From Whitmania pigra (Eukaryota; Annelida; Clitellata; Hirudinida; Haemopidae), in assembly GCA_021613335.1 (NCBI GenBank), contig JAJTWR010000185.1:1-64000 (forward strand): a stretch of DNA of 64,000 bases. The letters run 5' to 3'. The notes under the pieces are model-generated. The model was not told the DNA's origin, made no database searches, and was given only the letters and a program-made list of their open reading frames with translations. Made by a program: the position numbers and the translations under genes. Below are positions 13,641 to 26,974 of this stretch, piece by piece (position 1 is the first letter of the stretch; each line of letters starts with the position of its first letter).

Positions 13641-15322
13641 TTTTAAATTTGTTTACCTTGACCATTTTCGCCGCTGTCTTCTGGACTTGGATTATTTTCC
13701 GAAATTTGATTTTGAAATTTACCTAAATAATTCTAAAACTGTTATGAGAATCCAATGATGGTTGTAATACTGGTAATAACTAAAATGGACTAAACCATTT
13801 TAACATTTTAAACAAGGCTAAATAGTTATAAACTAATTGTATATAATTCTATTTTGACCACTGTTAAACGTATTAGATTTAAATAAATTAAAACCAGAGA
13901 GTGTCCTCGGATAGGTGGCGCCATATAGATGGTAGATCGATTAAATGAATAAGTCCGTCACATCCTATTCGGATACATAAGGCACTCAAAAGATCGACTA
14001 AATACAAATACAAATTTCTTAGAAATAATTAACCCAATAGTCCAAATCATCTCTGTTATGCAACGGACTATAATCAAGTAAATAAATAAATAAATAATTA
14101 AGCCACCCATGGAACAGTTTCCAACAACACCAAGCCACTGGTTGCCAATGCACCTCAGCTGCCATGTTTGTCTCGACGCATAACATCCTATTGTTGCCGT
14201 ATCTTCACTCCTTTTCAACCAAGCGTCCTCAGCTGGTATCAGGTCCAAACATCCAGATGCTAGTGAATAAATGATGAATGAATGAATTAATTTATTATTA
14301 TATGATATATTGCACTGAATTTAAGATTTAACTATTAGAAATAAAATATTTATAAAAAGAGGGAACAGTGGATCACCTGTCATTTCAATCATTACAAAAG
14401 ACTCGTTGCTTCTGATCGGTTTCGTCAGTATCAGTTCCACTGAATTGCTTTTCGACTCGTAATGAGAACTGATCTCCCATTTGCGATCCAGACAAAATTC
14501 TACAGAACTTCGTTCGCTTTTATCGGCCAGATAACCGATTTTGACCTGTGTACTGCGTCCGCTCAGACATCTTTCGTATGAATCGAACAACAGTGGGGAT
14601 GCTGTAAGTCTGCCCGTAATGGAAATCTTTTGCCCAGCGTGAGCTTCCAGTGTCCAGGGACGCTCCTTAGAGCCACAGTAATCTGCTCTGTTTAGAACTG
14701 ATGCAAAGGATATAAGAAACGAACCCTTTTCTGGTTTCACTTGTAGGTTGCAGCGATCGAATGGAGACAAAACTAAAAGTGAAATACCATTCATATTAAT
14801 TAATTTGATTACGCAACTATTACTTTTAAATTAAGTTACATTAAAATTAGTGTTGTAATTTACTGGACAAAAATTCTCGTTTATCTTACCTGTCATGCAC
14901 TGATATTTCACATTCAAATATGTCATGAGACCCTTATAGCAGGGACGTTCTTTGATTTCAAGATCCTTGTCTTTAATGGGAACACTGCACTCGGATCTTG
15001 CTGAGCATTTGCGTCTTAAAACGTCGGTAACGTCGACAAAACATCCAATCCACGATGGATCCTCGGAATGTTTTTCGTCAAGTTCCACGCATTTTCCGAC
15101 GTCCATCCGTCCATATTTGGCGGATTCTATGACGATGACCTCTCCATTTTGACAGCCAGGTTGAAAGATCTCATATTGACAGAGATCTGTAGGCGAAAAT
15201 AAGTCTGTAATATTCCGTCCAATTGATTCCAAATTAGTTAACAAACCCAAATCTATGATTTCTGGTTGACCAAACTTAAATACTTGAAATACAACGATTA
15301 TGGGAATGATAACGCAAAACAT
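13041..15322 (-). CDS. Receptor B: SUEL / CUB-like / sushi-like / TM / YxxL tail
   Basis: Exons, 5' to 3': from 15322 (donor near 15270 or 15243, both phase 1), 15186-14890, 14772-14377, 14259-14107, 13722-13657, 13477-13396 and 13245-13041. The signal peptide begins MFCVIIPIIVVF. The SUEL exon has CQYEIFQPGCQNGEV and YGRMDVGKC. The CUB-like exon has CGSKERPWTLEAHAGQKI. The sushi-like exon is GCLDLIPAEDAWLKR to GNCSMG. The TM runs VLALASICAFGFVVC. The tail ends SAYFVLDREELKAPN. The stalk-TM intron contains a long (ATT)n array. Its sequence is divergent from the E-P block and closest in style to A and C. Confidence 0.88.
13553..13638. repeat. (ATT)n microsatellite in receptor B intron 5
   Basis: Nearly pure run of about 29 ATT units. 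Confidence 0.97.
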
Positions 15323-15430
15323 TTTTATTAATACAATTATTCTGATGTAAACATACTCCAGCAAAACAAGAATTTGTTCTACCAAGTGTTTTATAGAAGA
15401 ATTACGCGTATGAATAACTGGATTGACGAA

Positions 15431-15444
15431 GGGGTCGCCTCAAA
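15431..15444 (-). promoter_or_regulatory. Shared upstream element, gene B
   Basis: Sense strand TTTGAGGCGACCCC. A CTATAAAAC box lies near 15390-15398. Confidence 0.75.
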
Positions 15445-15558
15445 AGAAGCAAATAAAGCTGTGTGATTTAATTAACCAGAACATCACATTTTATTTTGCC
15501 AATGAAGTTATTAAATATAAACTACTTAAATAAGTAAAACCAAAGTGCATTAATTTAT

Positions 15559-17750
15559 TTAAATAGCATTCGGATCCTTAATTAGATCTTCGTCCAGCAC
15601 AAAGTAAGCAGGGGAATCTGTGGAGTTGTGATTGTTCTTCATATCTCCGGCACTGTAATGCTCTGCCGACATGTTCAAGTTGTTACTGTTTCCATAATTA
15701 GGTCCTCTAATTTCGTTCATTGGTTTGAATGAGTTGTAAGTATTCAATCCTTCGACTGTCTTCTTGTAGTTGTTTGAGATTCTGCATTCAATTGATGTCT
15801 TTTATGCCAGTAAAATCGCCTATTAACTTGATTTACTAAATCGTTAAAATCAACTAAAACTCAAGTTGAATTTGAAAATTTCAAAAATATAAGAAAGTAT
15901 AATCGACAAACCTCTTTAAGCAATATATTCCACAGCAGACGATTACCATGCAAAGTGCCAAGCCAAGCCCGCATATCATCACAAGAGATAGTGCTGAAAT
16001 GAATAAGCACAAATGTGAATTGAATGAAAGATAATTACAACGTAAACATCACAACAAATAGCAGACTAACTTTGGAAATTCCCATCTTCTGATTTAAAGT
16101 GAACGTGGTCTTCAGGACTTGCGAAAAGGATTTTTCCTGTGCGTTAAAAGATTCATCTTAAATATATGAACATACTTTAAGGAATTGTCTATTTTATTAA
16201 AGAAAACTTTAATATTTTACATAATGTAATATAGGCGTAGTTCATAACAAATACACTTATTCATTATTCACATTATTAACATTCATTACCAACCCATGGA
16301 ACAGTTTCCAACAACTCCAATCCATTGGCTTCCGATGCACTTCAATAGCCAAGTCTGTCTAGAAGAATAACATCCAATGGTTGCCATGTCTCCGACTCTT
16401 TTAAGCCATGCATCCTCCGCTGGAATCAAATCCAAACATCCTGTAGCTGGAAAAAATTGGAAACTAAAATAAACTAAATTTTATAGATTTAAAGGAGATA
16501 TGACATCATCAATTTACGAAAATATCAATCTTAAATCTTTTGTTTGTAGTTTGCACCACAGAACTTGTTACCCAATACATTCAATTTTTCAAGTCTAAAG
16601 ACAGCCTACCAACGACTTCTATGACTAGAAATGATCCATTTTTATTGAAACTTCTCGCATTTGATAAAACCAGGTTGAGAAGATGATGTTTTGATTCGTA
16701 GTTGGATTCCCAGTCCCTGCTCAAACAAAGCTCTTCTTGTTTGCGGCTGTCATCAAACGTCACATATCCAATTAGGAAGCCTTTTGTCTCGCTTTCAGGA
16801 CGACATTTTTCAAATGCCTTTTCTTGACTTTCAGAAAGAACGAGTTTGCTAGTCAATTTGATTTTCTGACCCATGAGAGTTTCGAATGTCCAGGGTTGAT
16901 TAGACGATCCACATTGGTCTGACGTTGACACGTGTGCTCCTCTCAAGGGAACAAGAAATGATTTTGGCTCCGTTGATAACGGGATGATACAAGATGGACT
17001 GGAGTGTAAGACTGATTGGAAATCAAAATTTTAAAATTTAAGCAAGTTCAATAAAACATTGCTCTATTAACGTTATAAATTTGATGATTCATTAGCTAAA
17101 TTTTAACATGATTCTAAGTAACTGATTTATTTCTCATGACTGATTAATGTTATTACTGACAAAATGATTAATGCAACGTCAAATGTAACTGCGTACCAAG
17201 CATGCAGCGATATCTAACGTTCAACGCCATCAGTAAGCCTTTGTGACAAGGATGAGACGCTACTGAAAGCTCTTTATCTTTAACTGGCACATCACAATAA
17301 TGCTTTCCTGAGCATTTTTGCCTCACGACATCTGTAACGTCGACAGCACACCCCATCCACTTTGGATCGTCTTCGAGTTTTTCGTCGATTTCGAAGCATT
17401 TTCCGCTCCTGATTCTTCCATATTTTGCAGTATCAATGAAAATGGATTCGCCCACGGGACAATTTGGTTGAAAGTTTTCATTCTGACAAACGTCTAGGTA
17501 TTAAATTGTAGGAGGCATTACTATCTAGTTATACAGTTAATGTTATCCATTTAATGACATAATTAATTTAATTTAATTGAAATAAGTCACTGTAAAAAGC
17601 AATGAAATATTTATTCCTACTCATAACACCATCAACAAATTATTATTTATTAAATGAGACACCAACCATACCAATGTCTAGAAAATCTGCGAAGCAATTT
17701 GGCAATCCAAGGTTAAAAATAAAAATCGCGCTTATGACATAATTCGCCAT
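15559..17750 (-). CDS. Receptor C: SUEL / CUB-like / sushi-like / TM / YxxL tail
   Basis: The start at 17750 opens a signal peptide (MANYVISAIFIFNLGLPNCF). The SUEL exon (~17494-17200) has YGRIRSGKC and CAVDVTDVVRQKC. The CUB-like exon (~17012-16608) has CGSSNQPWTFETLMGQKI. The sushi-like exon (~16446-16294) has GCLDLIPAEDAWLKRVGD and GNCSMG. The stalk is at ~16146-16077. The TM exon (~15994-15913) reads LSLVMICGLGLALCMVIVCC. The tail (15781-15559) ends SPAYFVLDEDLIKDPNAI. The exon plan and phases are those of gene A. The tail upstream of YFVL is rich in Asn, Tyr and Ser. Confidence 0.87.
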
Positions 17751-17874
17751 ACTTTGATATATTTCTTATACTGAATATACTTCCACACAAGTTGGGTTCG
17801 ACTGAAATGATTTTGGTCACAGTATACTGTGGCCTTTTATTTAAGGATGCGTAAGAATATGAGACAAGTGTTCG

Positions 17875-17888
17875 GGGGTCGTCTCATA
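17875..17888 (-). promoter_or_regulatory. Shared upstream element, gene C
   Basis: Sense strand TATGAGACGACCCC, with one mismatch to the consensus at the 5' end. The AT-rich TATA-like stretch is near 17834-17842. Confidence 0.75.
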
Positions 17889-18030
17889 TTGATGTCGTTA
17901 TGCTTTCGACAGCTTTTTTCCAACAACTTGTAGCATTTACTGACTAATTGACATTATTAAAAATGGAAATAAATAGTAGACATTTGATAGTCAAGAAAAA
18001 AAAATATGTGAAATTGTTTTATAAATGTTT

Positions 18031-20216
18031 TCAGGACAGATTGGCCTGTTCATTGGTAGCTTGGTCGAGAACAAAATACTTTGATTCTTCGTATCGCTCA
18101 TTATTTTCCAAGTACGTTTTTGAGTTTTGCTCCAAAAACATTCCATGATTCATGGTGTGCTGTTCCGCCTCCCCCATGTTGATGTACTGAGTATCTTTAC
18201 TTACAGGAAGGGATTTTGCACTATAAAATCTAAAAACGAATTTTAAATAGATGTTAATATCAGAAATGTTGTTTTAATTTAGAATTTTAGTAGCTTAAAA
18301 AGCCAATAAAATCGAATAAACGACTAATTACCTGTTTACACAAGCCGCTCCGAGGCAAACAGTTACCAGACAGATGACCAATCCGAAACCAGCGATGGCG
18401 ACAATGATCAGTACTGAGATCAAACTTTCATTTAAATACTTTTGAATGTTCTGGTATAATTAATTTAAATAATTTATTTAAAACAAGTAAATGTTTGGTT
18501 ACCTTGCTGATCTTTCGGCATGTTGGACACTTCAACTTCATTTGAATGTTCTTTAGATGTGGGAATACTATCCAAACCTGAATAAAAACATAAAGATATG
18601 GCTTTATGAATTAAACAAAAACTTTGTTTTGAATTATAATACAATTGTTAGAGATACCTATGTAAAATGATCGAATATAATTTAGAGATACGTCCGATTT
18701 TCAGATTTTAGCCATATAACTCTGTTTTTATTTAAATAATAAATTAAAAATTACCATGTGAACAGTTTCCTAGTGATCCAACCCATTTTTCGTCTTCGCA
18801 AAGCAAAGTCCAAGATTTTCTCGAAGAATAACATCCGACTACCAGGCTATTTCCATCTCTTTTTATCCACGAATCCTCTGCTGGTAGAAAGTCCGAACAT
18901 CCAATGGCTGAAGTTGTCAAAGTGCATTGAAAAAGTTATTAATTAATTGCTTTAGTAAGACAACTAACCTCTGAATCTAAGCAAATAAGATTTCGAAAAT
19001 GATAGATCGCCGTGTGAGAATAACATTTCAACGTTACTTCCCTTTGATTTCAATAGATTCTTGAACCTTTTCCCATCAGCGCAAAGAGGGATTTCTTGTT
19101 TGCTATTTGCATCAATTAACGTCCCAATCCTCAGACAAGTCGAAGGCTGAACTTCACCAGCAGACCTTGGGGTTGAACCCGAAACCTTCGGATCATTTTT
19201 GAAGTTGTACAGGTCTACTTGGATTGTTTTACCAAGTGATGCTTCTATGATCCAAGGTTTCGTGTTTTTTCCACAGTTTCCACGGGCATCAGCGATATTC
19301 AGGTGTCTGAAGGAGGTGCCCGCGCTTAACCGACATGAGTGCTGCTCTGAACTTTCGATGACTGCGGAGAGATGCAAATTAATTTGATAATAAATATTAG
19401 TAAAACGTTATTCAATAAATTACCATTATTAAGTATTTATACTTTATTAATTTGCTAAGCAAAACAAGGTATTACCTGTCACGCATTCATAGTCTGCTTC
19501 CAAGTACATTTTCAATCCTGGGTAACACGGCATTGTTTCTTCGAGATCATTATCAGGTATCCTCACTTCACAGCGGTTCCTTGTTGAACATTTGAAATCC
19601 ATTAAAAAGAGTACGTCAGAGGAACAGCCTAAAAATCCTTTATTGTTCTCATCTTGTCCAAAGACAGCTATTTCCTTCGACGATACGCATCTTCCGATAT
19701 TCATTCTGCCGTAAACTGCCTTTTTCATGATTATCACCTCGTTTGAGCGACATTCAGGTTTAAACGTTTCCATGAGGCAGTAATCTTTGACTTGAAAGTT
19801 AAAAAGACTTAAGTTAATAGATGTAAATAAGACTTACACAATGTAGAGAAACCAACTTATAGCATATTTTATTATGTCATAGTATTAAAAGTAAATCCAT
19901 GTACAAGTACAAGTAGTAAACGTAGCAAAAGAAGTAGTTAACATCAGCAGTAGACATGTCGAATACAATTAAGAATTAAAATAAATTACTTCTTGATGCA
20001 TCGAAATTTTATTTAAAACATGTTTAGGATTTAACAAATCTGATTATTTTTCATTTTATACAAAGACAAATCGGCGTGATATCACAAGAATGATAACAAA
20101 TAATATCTGATGTGAAAATAATTGTACAAACCCTGGTTATTGGAATCTGCGTACGAATCTTGAATTATTTGTAAAATCGAAATTACCAAAAATACTCTCA
20201 AAGTGAACCTAAGCAT
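18031..20216 (-). CDS. Receptor D: SUEL / CUB-like / sushi-like / TM / YxxL tail
   Basis: Exon 1 (20216-20132) encodes MLRFTLRVFLVISILQIIQ, a clear signal peptide. The SUEL exon (~19790-19478) has CLMETFKPEC and YGRMNIGRC. The CUB-like exon (~19362-18971) has CGKNTKPWIIEASLGKTI. The sushi-like exon (~18907-18757) is GCSDFLPAEDSWIKRDG to GNCSHG. The stalk is at ~18577-18506. The TM (~18414-18333) is VLIIVAIAGFGLVICLVTVC. The tail (18220-18031) has YINM and YLENNERYEESKYFVLDQ, giving several tyrosines before the conserved YFVLD. The tail is not collinear with any other tail class in the array apart from that motif. Confidence 0.87.
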
Positions 20217-20321
20217 TATTTTATGCAATACAGCCAAAGACAATTTGAACATTTAGTCTGCAAGACTTTCTTTTATACTGCTGCATAAATATTATGATTA
20301 TGTATTGCATGCCAAAATTCA

Positions 20322-20336
20322 GGGGATCGTCTCAAA
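20322..20336 (-). promoter_or_regulatory. Shared upstream element, gene D
   Basis: Sense strand TTTGAGACGATCCCC. AGTATAAAAG lies near 20272-20281 and the start codon is at 20216. Confidence 0.8.
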
Positions 20337-20650
20337 ATAAGCAATTCAGCTCGCAAATTTTATTTTATTTCAATAAATGGAACGAGCAATTTTTTAAATT
20401 AATTTATCGGAGATTAACTTTTTAATAAAGCAGTAATTTAATCTATTTGTACTATAGTTTTAACTGACTTTTACAGTAGCTTATAAATGAAGTACTTAAA
20501 ATTAAATTAGCGGAAAGTTTTGCGGCATCCTTTCTTATACTTTATTTTTCATAGATTTGAATTATTTGTAAACTCGTTTAAGGTGAGAAACAATTTCTAC
20601 ACTCTAGGTGTTTCAAATTTTATTCGCCATCATTATCCATGCATGTTTTA

Positions 20651-22478
20651 TTAAACCATAGGACTTGAACATTTATTAATCTCCTCTTTGTCCAGTACAA
20701 AGTACTGACCCTGAAAATTAGGATTTTCATCAAAAGAATGTTTTTTCTCAACTTCATTGTACATTCTTCCATTTGCAATGTTTCCATTACTTTCCATGTT
20801 AGGAAAGGGTGACTTAAGAAGAGTTTGCTGCTTTTCCTTGAGTAGCGATTCTGCTAGTTTCGATTCGCTTGTAAACCTGTGAGAATTATTTTAAAATAAA
20901 TGTAGCTAACAAAACATATAATAAATTCAAAACAAAGCAATTTTATATAATATAGAATAAATAGGAATAGGATATATAAATTAAAAACCTTTTTATGCAG
21001 ACAACACCGACGCAGACAATGATGCAACAGAGAATGAATCCAATGGCACACACAATGGTTATCGTAAATGCTTAATAAAAATTGTTACCATTATTAATTT
21101 TATAGATATTACAATACGGTATTAACAGGAGTAAACGATGAATAACCGACACCTTGGCTATAATCGTGGTTTTCAGACGTATGAGAACTGGAATCATGAA
21201 CTTCTGTCTCCTGCTTAATATCTGCCACTGGTCAAATAAATACTCAATATTAAATAACAAACGTGAATGTAATTTGAAGTGGTATTACCATAGCTGCAGT
21301 TTCCAATGACGCCGATCCAACGTTGTCCAAGACATTTGAGTTGCCATCTGAGTCGAGTGGAATAACATCCGATGGTGGCTTCGTTCTCAGTTCTCTTCAA
21401 CCAGGCATCAGCTGGAGGAATCAGATCCGAACATCCTGTGGCTGTTCAAATGAAAAATCAAAAAGTTTAAGTTACGTTTCCAAGCGTTCACCGAACATTC
21501 AATTCCGACCTTCCAGCTTTATAAATAATATCTCTTCAATTCCCGAAGTCAAAGCAATTTCTATTTGGTTGGATTTAGAAGTGTAATGAAACTTTTCATT
21601 ACAGATTGCAACTTTATTCTTTGCTTCTGAATCGTATATATATCCATCGATGGCATTTTCTGAGCTGCAGACTCTCGGCGAGTTTCCAGTGGCCATTGCA
21701 ATATCTTCGTCTAAAGTCTGATTAAGCCTGCTAACTCTTATTGTTTGACCTTTCAAAGTTTCCACAATCCAGGGCTGTTTTAAAGTGCCACAAAAGTTCT
21801 CTTCGGATTTGCTGTTTTTCACCATCAAATGCTGATTGTTATTTGAACTGAGCGACACCAGACACTGTCGGTTTTCTTGAACAACTTAATTAAATTTGAA
21901 GTCAATTATCAAATAGTTATGCTTCAGTAGAAGAGTAACATTTAATAATTTATTAATAAATATTTCAGAAACTTGCTTAAAATATTGATGAAATTAGCAA
22001 GCATTTACTTGGTAAACATCTGTAGTCCACTTCCAGGTACATTACGAGATTCTCAGAACATGGCGCCTTTTTTTCCACACTTAAATCTATCACTTTTACA
22101 ACGCAATTTTTGCTACCTATGCATCGATCATTAAGGTCCTTCTTAACATCAACAGAACATCCGAGATATTGAGGATTATTTAAAAGCGATTCAAATCCAA
22201 GTTCCTTTTTGATGCATTTACCAAATTTCATTCGACCAAATCTTGCCTGAGTTATTATGACCGCTTCAGATGATGGGCAGCTAGGTTGAAATACTTCAGA
22301 CAGGCAGTATTCTCCTCATAAATTTAAAATTAATCTTTAATCATTCATTCGAGCTTCTAATATTCTAAAATGGTGTATAATTACACAAAACAAAACACAA
22401 ACCTGTGAAATCGGAAATAGTTAAAGGTAACCCAACTAACAATAAATATACAACACGAATTATACTAGTTCTAGACAT
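20651..22478 (-). CDS. Receptor E: ectodomain class alpha, tail class 1
   Basis: Exon 1 (22478 to ~22403) is MSRTSIIRVVYLLLVGLPL. The SUEL exon (~22316-22011) has CLSEVFQPSCPSSEAVIITQ and FGRMKFGKC (F replaces Y in YGR). The CUB-like exon (~21884-21510) has CGTLKQPWIVETLKGQTI. The sushi-like exon (~21441-21291) is the near-invariant GCSDLIPPADAWLKR version. The stalk (~21227-21145) contains DSSSHTSENHDYSQ. The TM (~21072-20990) is FTITIVCAIGFILCCIIVCV. The tail has MYNEV and ends QYFVLDKEEINKCSSPMV. Its ectodomain matches F and H; its tail matches H only. Confidence 0.87.
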
Positions 22479-22653
22479 TTTTAGAGAATGATTTTAGAAA
22501 TTGTTTTTACTACTAGTTATTACCTTTATTTATTTATTTGATTAGCGTCCGTTGCACAACTAAGATGATTTGGACTAAAAGCATTACCTCAGCGTTTCCT
22601 TATTATAAACGAATTCAATTCGGATGAACACAACATTGAATTAAAATGTGTCA

Positions 22654-22667
22654 GGGGTGTTCTCAAA
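22654..22667 (-). promoter_or_regulatory. Shared upstream element, gene E
   Basis: Sense strand TTTGAGAACACCCC. TTTATAATAA is near 22602-22612. Confidence 0.72.
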
Positions 22668-22707
22668 ACGTTGAAAATAAGCATTTATGACTGAATATAC
22701 CGTGTTA

Positions 22708-24517
22708 TTAATTGCTAAATGAATTGTTCGGTTTTTCTGCTTTATTGTTGACAACATCTTTGTCGAGTACAAAATATTCTCCTTGTAGTCGTGACAACCC
22801 ATTTGGAACTTTGCCAACCTCTGCATCATCGTAATGAGAGTAAGGAGTTTGTTGTAAGGGATTTGAGGCTTTTATCAATGATCCGTTGGTGACAATCTTT
22901 TCTTTAAGAATCGATTCCACAATTTTAGATCGATTACTATATCTGACAAGGTTAAAAATTGAAGGAAATTTCTAAAGAACAGATGATGTCTACAATGAGT
23001 TGGTGTTTTCGTTTCTTACCGTCTGAGACAGATTATGCCAATGCATACAATGAGACTACACAAAATAATTCCACATGCACAAATGACAGTTACGGTGAAC
23101 ACTGTTGATAATAAAATTGTAACATTCTTAATTTCTAATAGTGCAAATATAATCCAATCTTTACACAGCAACGTTAACCTACTCTGATTATTATGATCTA
23201 AATTCTCTGCGTTAAGTGAGTGCTTCGTTTTTGTTGCTTCTGGTATGTAGTCCATAACTTGACACAGAAAGATTATACATTACAAAATTATTCATCAAAG
23301 TAATATCCTGAATAATGCTACCATAGCTGCAGTTTCCAATGACGCCGATCCAACGTTGTCCAAGACATTTGAGTTGCCATCTGAGTCGAGTGGAATAACA
23401 TCCGATGGTGGCCTCGTTCTCAGTTCTCTTCAACCAGGCATCAGCTGGAGGAATCAGATCCGAACATCCCAGAGCTGTTCAAATGACAAACCGACTTTTT
23501 TTAAAATATTGCTTTCAAATCATTAAATGATCATTTAATGAGACTATTTATTCAACCAAACCTTCCAGTTTTATGAGTAACGTTTCTTCATGTTTTGATG
23601 TCCAAGTAAGCTCTATTTGATTGGATTTGGATGTGTAATAAAAACTATCCTCACATATTGCAATTTTATTTTTTGCTTCTAAATCGTAAACATATCCATC
23701 GACTGAATTTTCAGAGCTGCAGATTCTTGGCGGCCCTTTATTGGTTATTGAAAGATCTTCATCTAAGGTCTGACTTAGTTTGCTAACTTTGATAGTTTGA
23801 CCTTTCAAAGTTTCCACAATCCAGGGCTGTTTTAGAGTACCACAGAATCTTTCGTCAGACTTGCTCTTTTTCTCAACCAGATGTTGAATATTATTTGAAC
23901 TTAGAGACACCAGACACTGCCGGTTTTCTTGAACGACTTAATGAAATGAGAATGGATTATAAATTATGTATTAATTTCTAAGCAGTACTAAAATTATAAT
24001 TCAAAAATCTAATAATGAAAATTTACTTGGTAAGCATGTATGTTCCACTTCAAGATACATTACAAGATTTTCAAAGCATGAAACCTTTTTCTCCATGCCA
24101 ATATCAGTAACTTTAACTAGGCAATTTTGTCTTCCAAGGCATCTGTCGTTGAGATCCTTTGTTACATCAACATAGCAACCAAGATATTGGGGATTCGTTA
24201 AAAGGGATTCAAATCCAAGTTCCTTTTTGATGCATTTACCCAATTTCATTCGGCCGAACTTCGCTGTACTTATAATAACAGCTTCAGATGTTGGGCAACT
24301 GGGTTGAAATACTTCGAATTGGCAATATTCCCCTTTCAATGCCAAATATAATTTCACATTTCAAGAAGCTCAGTTGTTTGGTATTTAAAATTGTATTAAT
24401 TTTTAATTAATTATAGAATAAGTTCCAAATAATACTCAAACCTCTAGAATCCGACATCGACATAGAAATCGCAGTTAAAAATGGCAAAGCTAGTAATAAT
24501 GCATTGGGTCTAAACAT
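22708..24517 (-). CDS. Receptor F: ectodomain class alpha, tail class 2
   Basis: Exon 1 (24517-24444) is MFRPNALLLALPFLTAISMS. The SUEL exon (~24343-24029) has CQFEVFQPSCPTSEAVII and FGRMKLGKC. The CUB-like exon (~23937-23562) is LSSNNIQHL to CGTLKQPWIVETLKGQTI. The sushi-like exon (~23474-23323) is the near-invariant version. The stalk (~23256-23179) starts MDYIPEATKTKH. The TM (~23105-23022) is VFTVTVICACGIILCSLIVC. The tail (from ~22941) reads NRSKIVESILKEK, DAEVGKVPNG, then GEYFVLDKDVVNN. Its ectodomain belongs with E and H, but its stalk, TM and tail belong with G and I. Confidence 0.87.
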
Positions 24518-24628
24518 TTTTTAAAGAAATTTTTCTCAAATACCATGTACAGTAACTATTTCATATTCGTGAAACGCTTATATTCTTAATAAAAATGTAG
24601 GAATACAAAATTTGTTTAAACTATGTAA

Positions 24629-24642
24629 GGGGTGGTCTCAAA
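24629..24642 (-). promoter_or_regulatory. Shared upstream element, gene F
   Basis: Sense strand TTTGAGACCACCCC, a single change from the consensus. Confidence 0.78.
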
Positions 24643-24873
24643 TATCTAAAAACATTGCTCTAATATTTGTGAAATATAATATTTCAAATATTAATGTTAA
24701 ACTGAAGATTTAAACTAGGTTATATATAACTATGGATAAATTCAAAACTTAATTAAAATATTTAGAGTATAGATTGGCATAAGGTTTATTTCAAAACAAA
24801 GCCGTTTAGACGATTTTTAACATCTACCACTCCTTAAACGAAACTTAAATGTGATAATGTCACAACAATAAAA

Positions 24874-26632
24874 TTATTTTTCTTGTTCATTATTGACAAC
24901 ATCTTTATCGAGTACAAAATATTCTCCTTGCACTTGTGATACCCCATTTGGAACTTTATCAACCTCTGCATCATAATAATGAGAGTAAGGGGCTTGAGGA
25001 ATTGACGTCTTCATCAATGATCCATTGGCTACAATCTTTTCTTTAAGAATAGATTCCACAATTTTAGATCGATTACTATATCTGACGAGATTAAAAATTA
25101 AAGAAAGTTTCTAAAGAACAGATGATGTCTAGAATGAGTTGATGTTTTCGTTTCTTACCGTCTGAGACAGATTATGCCAATGCATACAATGAGACTACAC
25201 AAAATAATTCCACAGGCACAAATAACGGTGACAGTGAACACTGTTGGTAATAAAAATGCAACATTCTTAATTTCAAATACTGCAAATATAATACAATATT
25301 TATGCAAAGATGTTAACCTACTCTGATTGTTATGGCCTAAATTTTCTGGGTTAAGCGAATGCTTCATTTTTGTTGTGTCTGGTATATGGTCCATAACTTG
25401 ACACAGAAAGATTATACATCATAAAATTATTCATTAAACATTTAGTAATATCATAAATAAAGCTACCGTAGCTACAGTTTCCAATGACGCCAATCCAACG
25501 TTGTCCAAGACATTTGAGTTGCCATCTGAGTCGAGTGGAATAACATCCGATGGTGGCCTCGTTCTCAGTTCTCTTCAACCAGGCATCAGCTGGAGGAATC
25601 ACATCCGAACATCCTGTGGCTGTTATATCCGGAATACCATTGCAATAAAATTAACATATATTTTTAATAATAAAATGTTTTTATGATAATTGATCAACCT
25701 CTCAAGTTAAGAAACAGAGGATTTCCTTCGATCTTATGCAAAAACACTATTTCGATGACGTTTGATGTGGAGTTATATTGGTAAGAGTCTTTTTGAGATG
25801 AGCAAAGGGTGATGTTCTTATTTACATATTTATCCAAAATATATCCCTCAACCCCATCTTGAGAGCACGTGTGTCTCTGTTGAACTATTATCTTAGGTTC
25901 TTCATCCTCTGGTGATTTCATACTTATAGAGTCTACCGATATCGTCTGCCCCTTCATGGTTTCAACAATCCATGGTTGTCGTTTGGTTCCGCAGCCTTCT
26001 TCTTGCTGCTGCCTCATCACATGAATATCCCCATAGCTTTCCAAGGTGATTGCACATTGGCGATTGTTTTGGGCGACTTAAATAAATATTTTTTAATTTT
26101 ATTTCAACAATTGGACACGTTCTCTAACAATTATTTAAGAAATTTAAATTAATAAGTTTCTGCAAAAATAAATACCTTTGATGCAGGTGTATGACACATC
26201 CAGATACATTTTTAAACTTGCGTAACATGAACCATATTTATCCAGTTCAGGATCTGACACTTTCACCTGGCAGTTTCTTTTTCCTGTACAATATTTTGAA
26301 ACAAAATTGCTGACATCTGTGCTGCAACCCAAATACTGAGGATCATTCCAAATAATTTTAAGCTGTTGCTCTTCTTTGACGCATTTTCCAAACTTCATCC
26401 TTCCGTAATGGGCTTTCGTGATCAGTATCACCTCGTCTAATAGACAAGATGGAGCGAATGTCTCAGATTGGCAGTATTCTTCGGCTTTCACTTCGTAAAA
26501 CATTTATCATAAATTAAACTTTGTTTTAAGGTAAATTATAATTATGCATTATTTGTAATCATAAGTAATAGAAAATTCGTGCTTACATGTCATGGAAAAC
26601 AAAAACATAAAATAACAAATTTCTATTTTCAT
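24874..26632 (-). CDS. Receptor G: ectodomain class beta, tail class 2
   Basis: Exon 1 (26632-26586) is short: MKIEICYFMFLFSMT. The SUEL exon (~26490-26176) has CQSETFAPSCLLDEVILI and YGRMKFGKC. The CUB-like exon (~26078-25700) has CGTKRQPWIVETMKGQTI and YQYNSTSNVIEIV. The sushi-like exon (~25620-25468) is the near-invariant version but reads GCSDVIPPAD. The stalk (~25396-25319) starts MDHIPDTTKMKH. The TM (~25243-25160) is nearly identical to that of F. The tail is SHYYDAEVDKVPNG then GEYFVLDKDVVNNEQEK. Confidence 0.87.
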
Positions 26633-26734
26633 ATTTATAAATCTCTTTCGTGAAGCAAAAGTTAAGCACTGATAATTCAAGAAGTCAGTCAAGTTTTATC
26701 AAGATTTTCAGGCGTAAGATTACAAGAACATCCA

Positions 26735-26748
26735 GGGGACGTCTCAAA
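26735..26748 (-). promoter_or_regulatory. Shared upstream element, gene G
   Basis: Sense strand TTTGAGACGTCCCC, about 100 bp upstream of the start codon at 26632. Confidence 0.78.
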
Positions 26749-26974
26749 ACGTTCAAATCTAACAAATGTTCTGAAAATTTGTTTAGTTGTAGCAATAAAC
26801 AAACATAGTAGTAAAGGTACAACAATTTTAAATAGCGATGTTTGTACAATGAAGACTTCCTATTAATAATTTGAGAGTCAAACATAAAAATGAATGAAAC
26901 GATTATGTCAAACAATCAAAGCGTCATCAATGACAACTTCAACAGATATCTCTACAGTTTAATCCATAAGTATG

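Noticed and set aside
13483..13726. Poly-Ile frames on both strands
   Set aside because: Produced by the (ATT)n array in receptor B intron 5.
14952..15152. Plus-strand open frames opposite SUEL exons (also near 32755, 38663, 41024, 47700)
   Set aside because: They are antisense shadows of the SUEL exons and recur only because those exons are paralogous.
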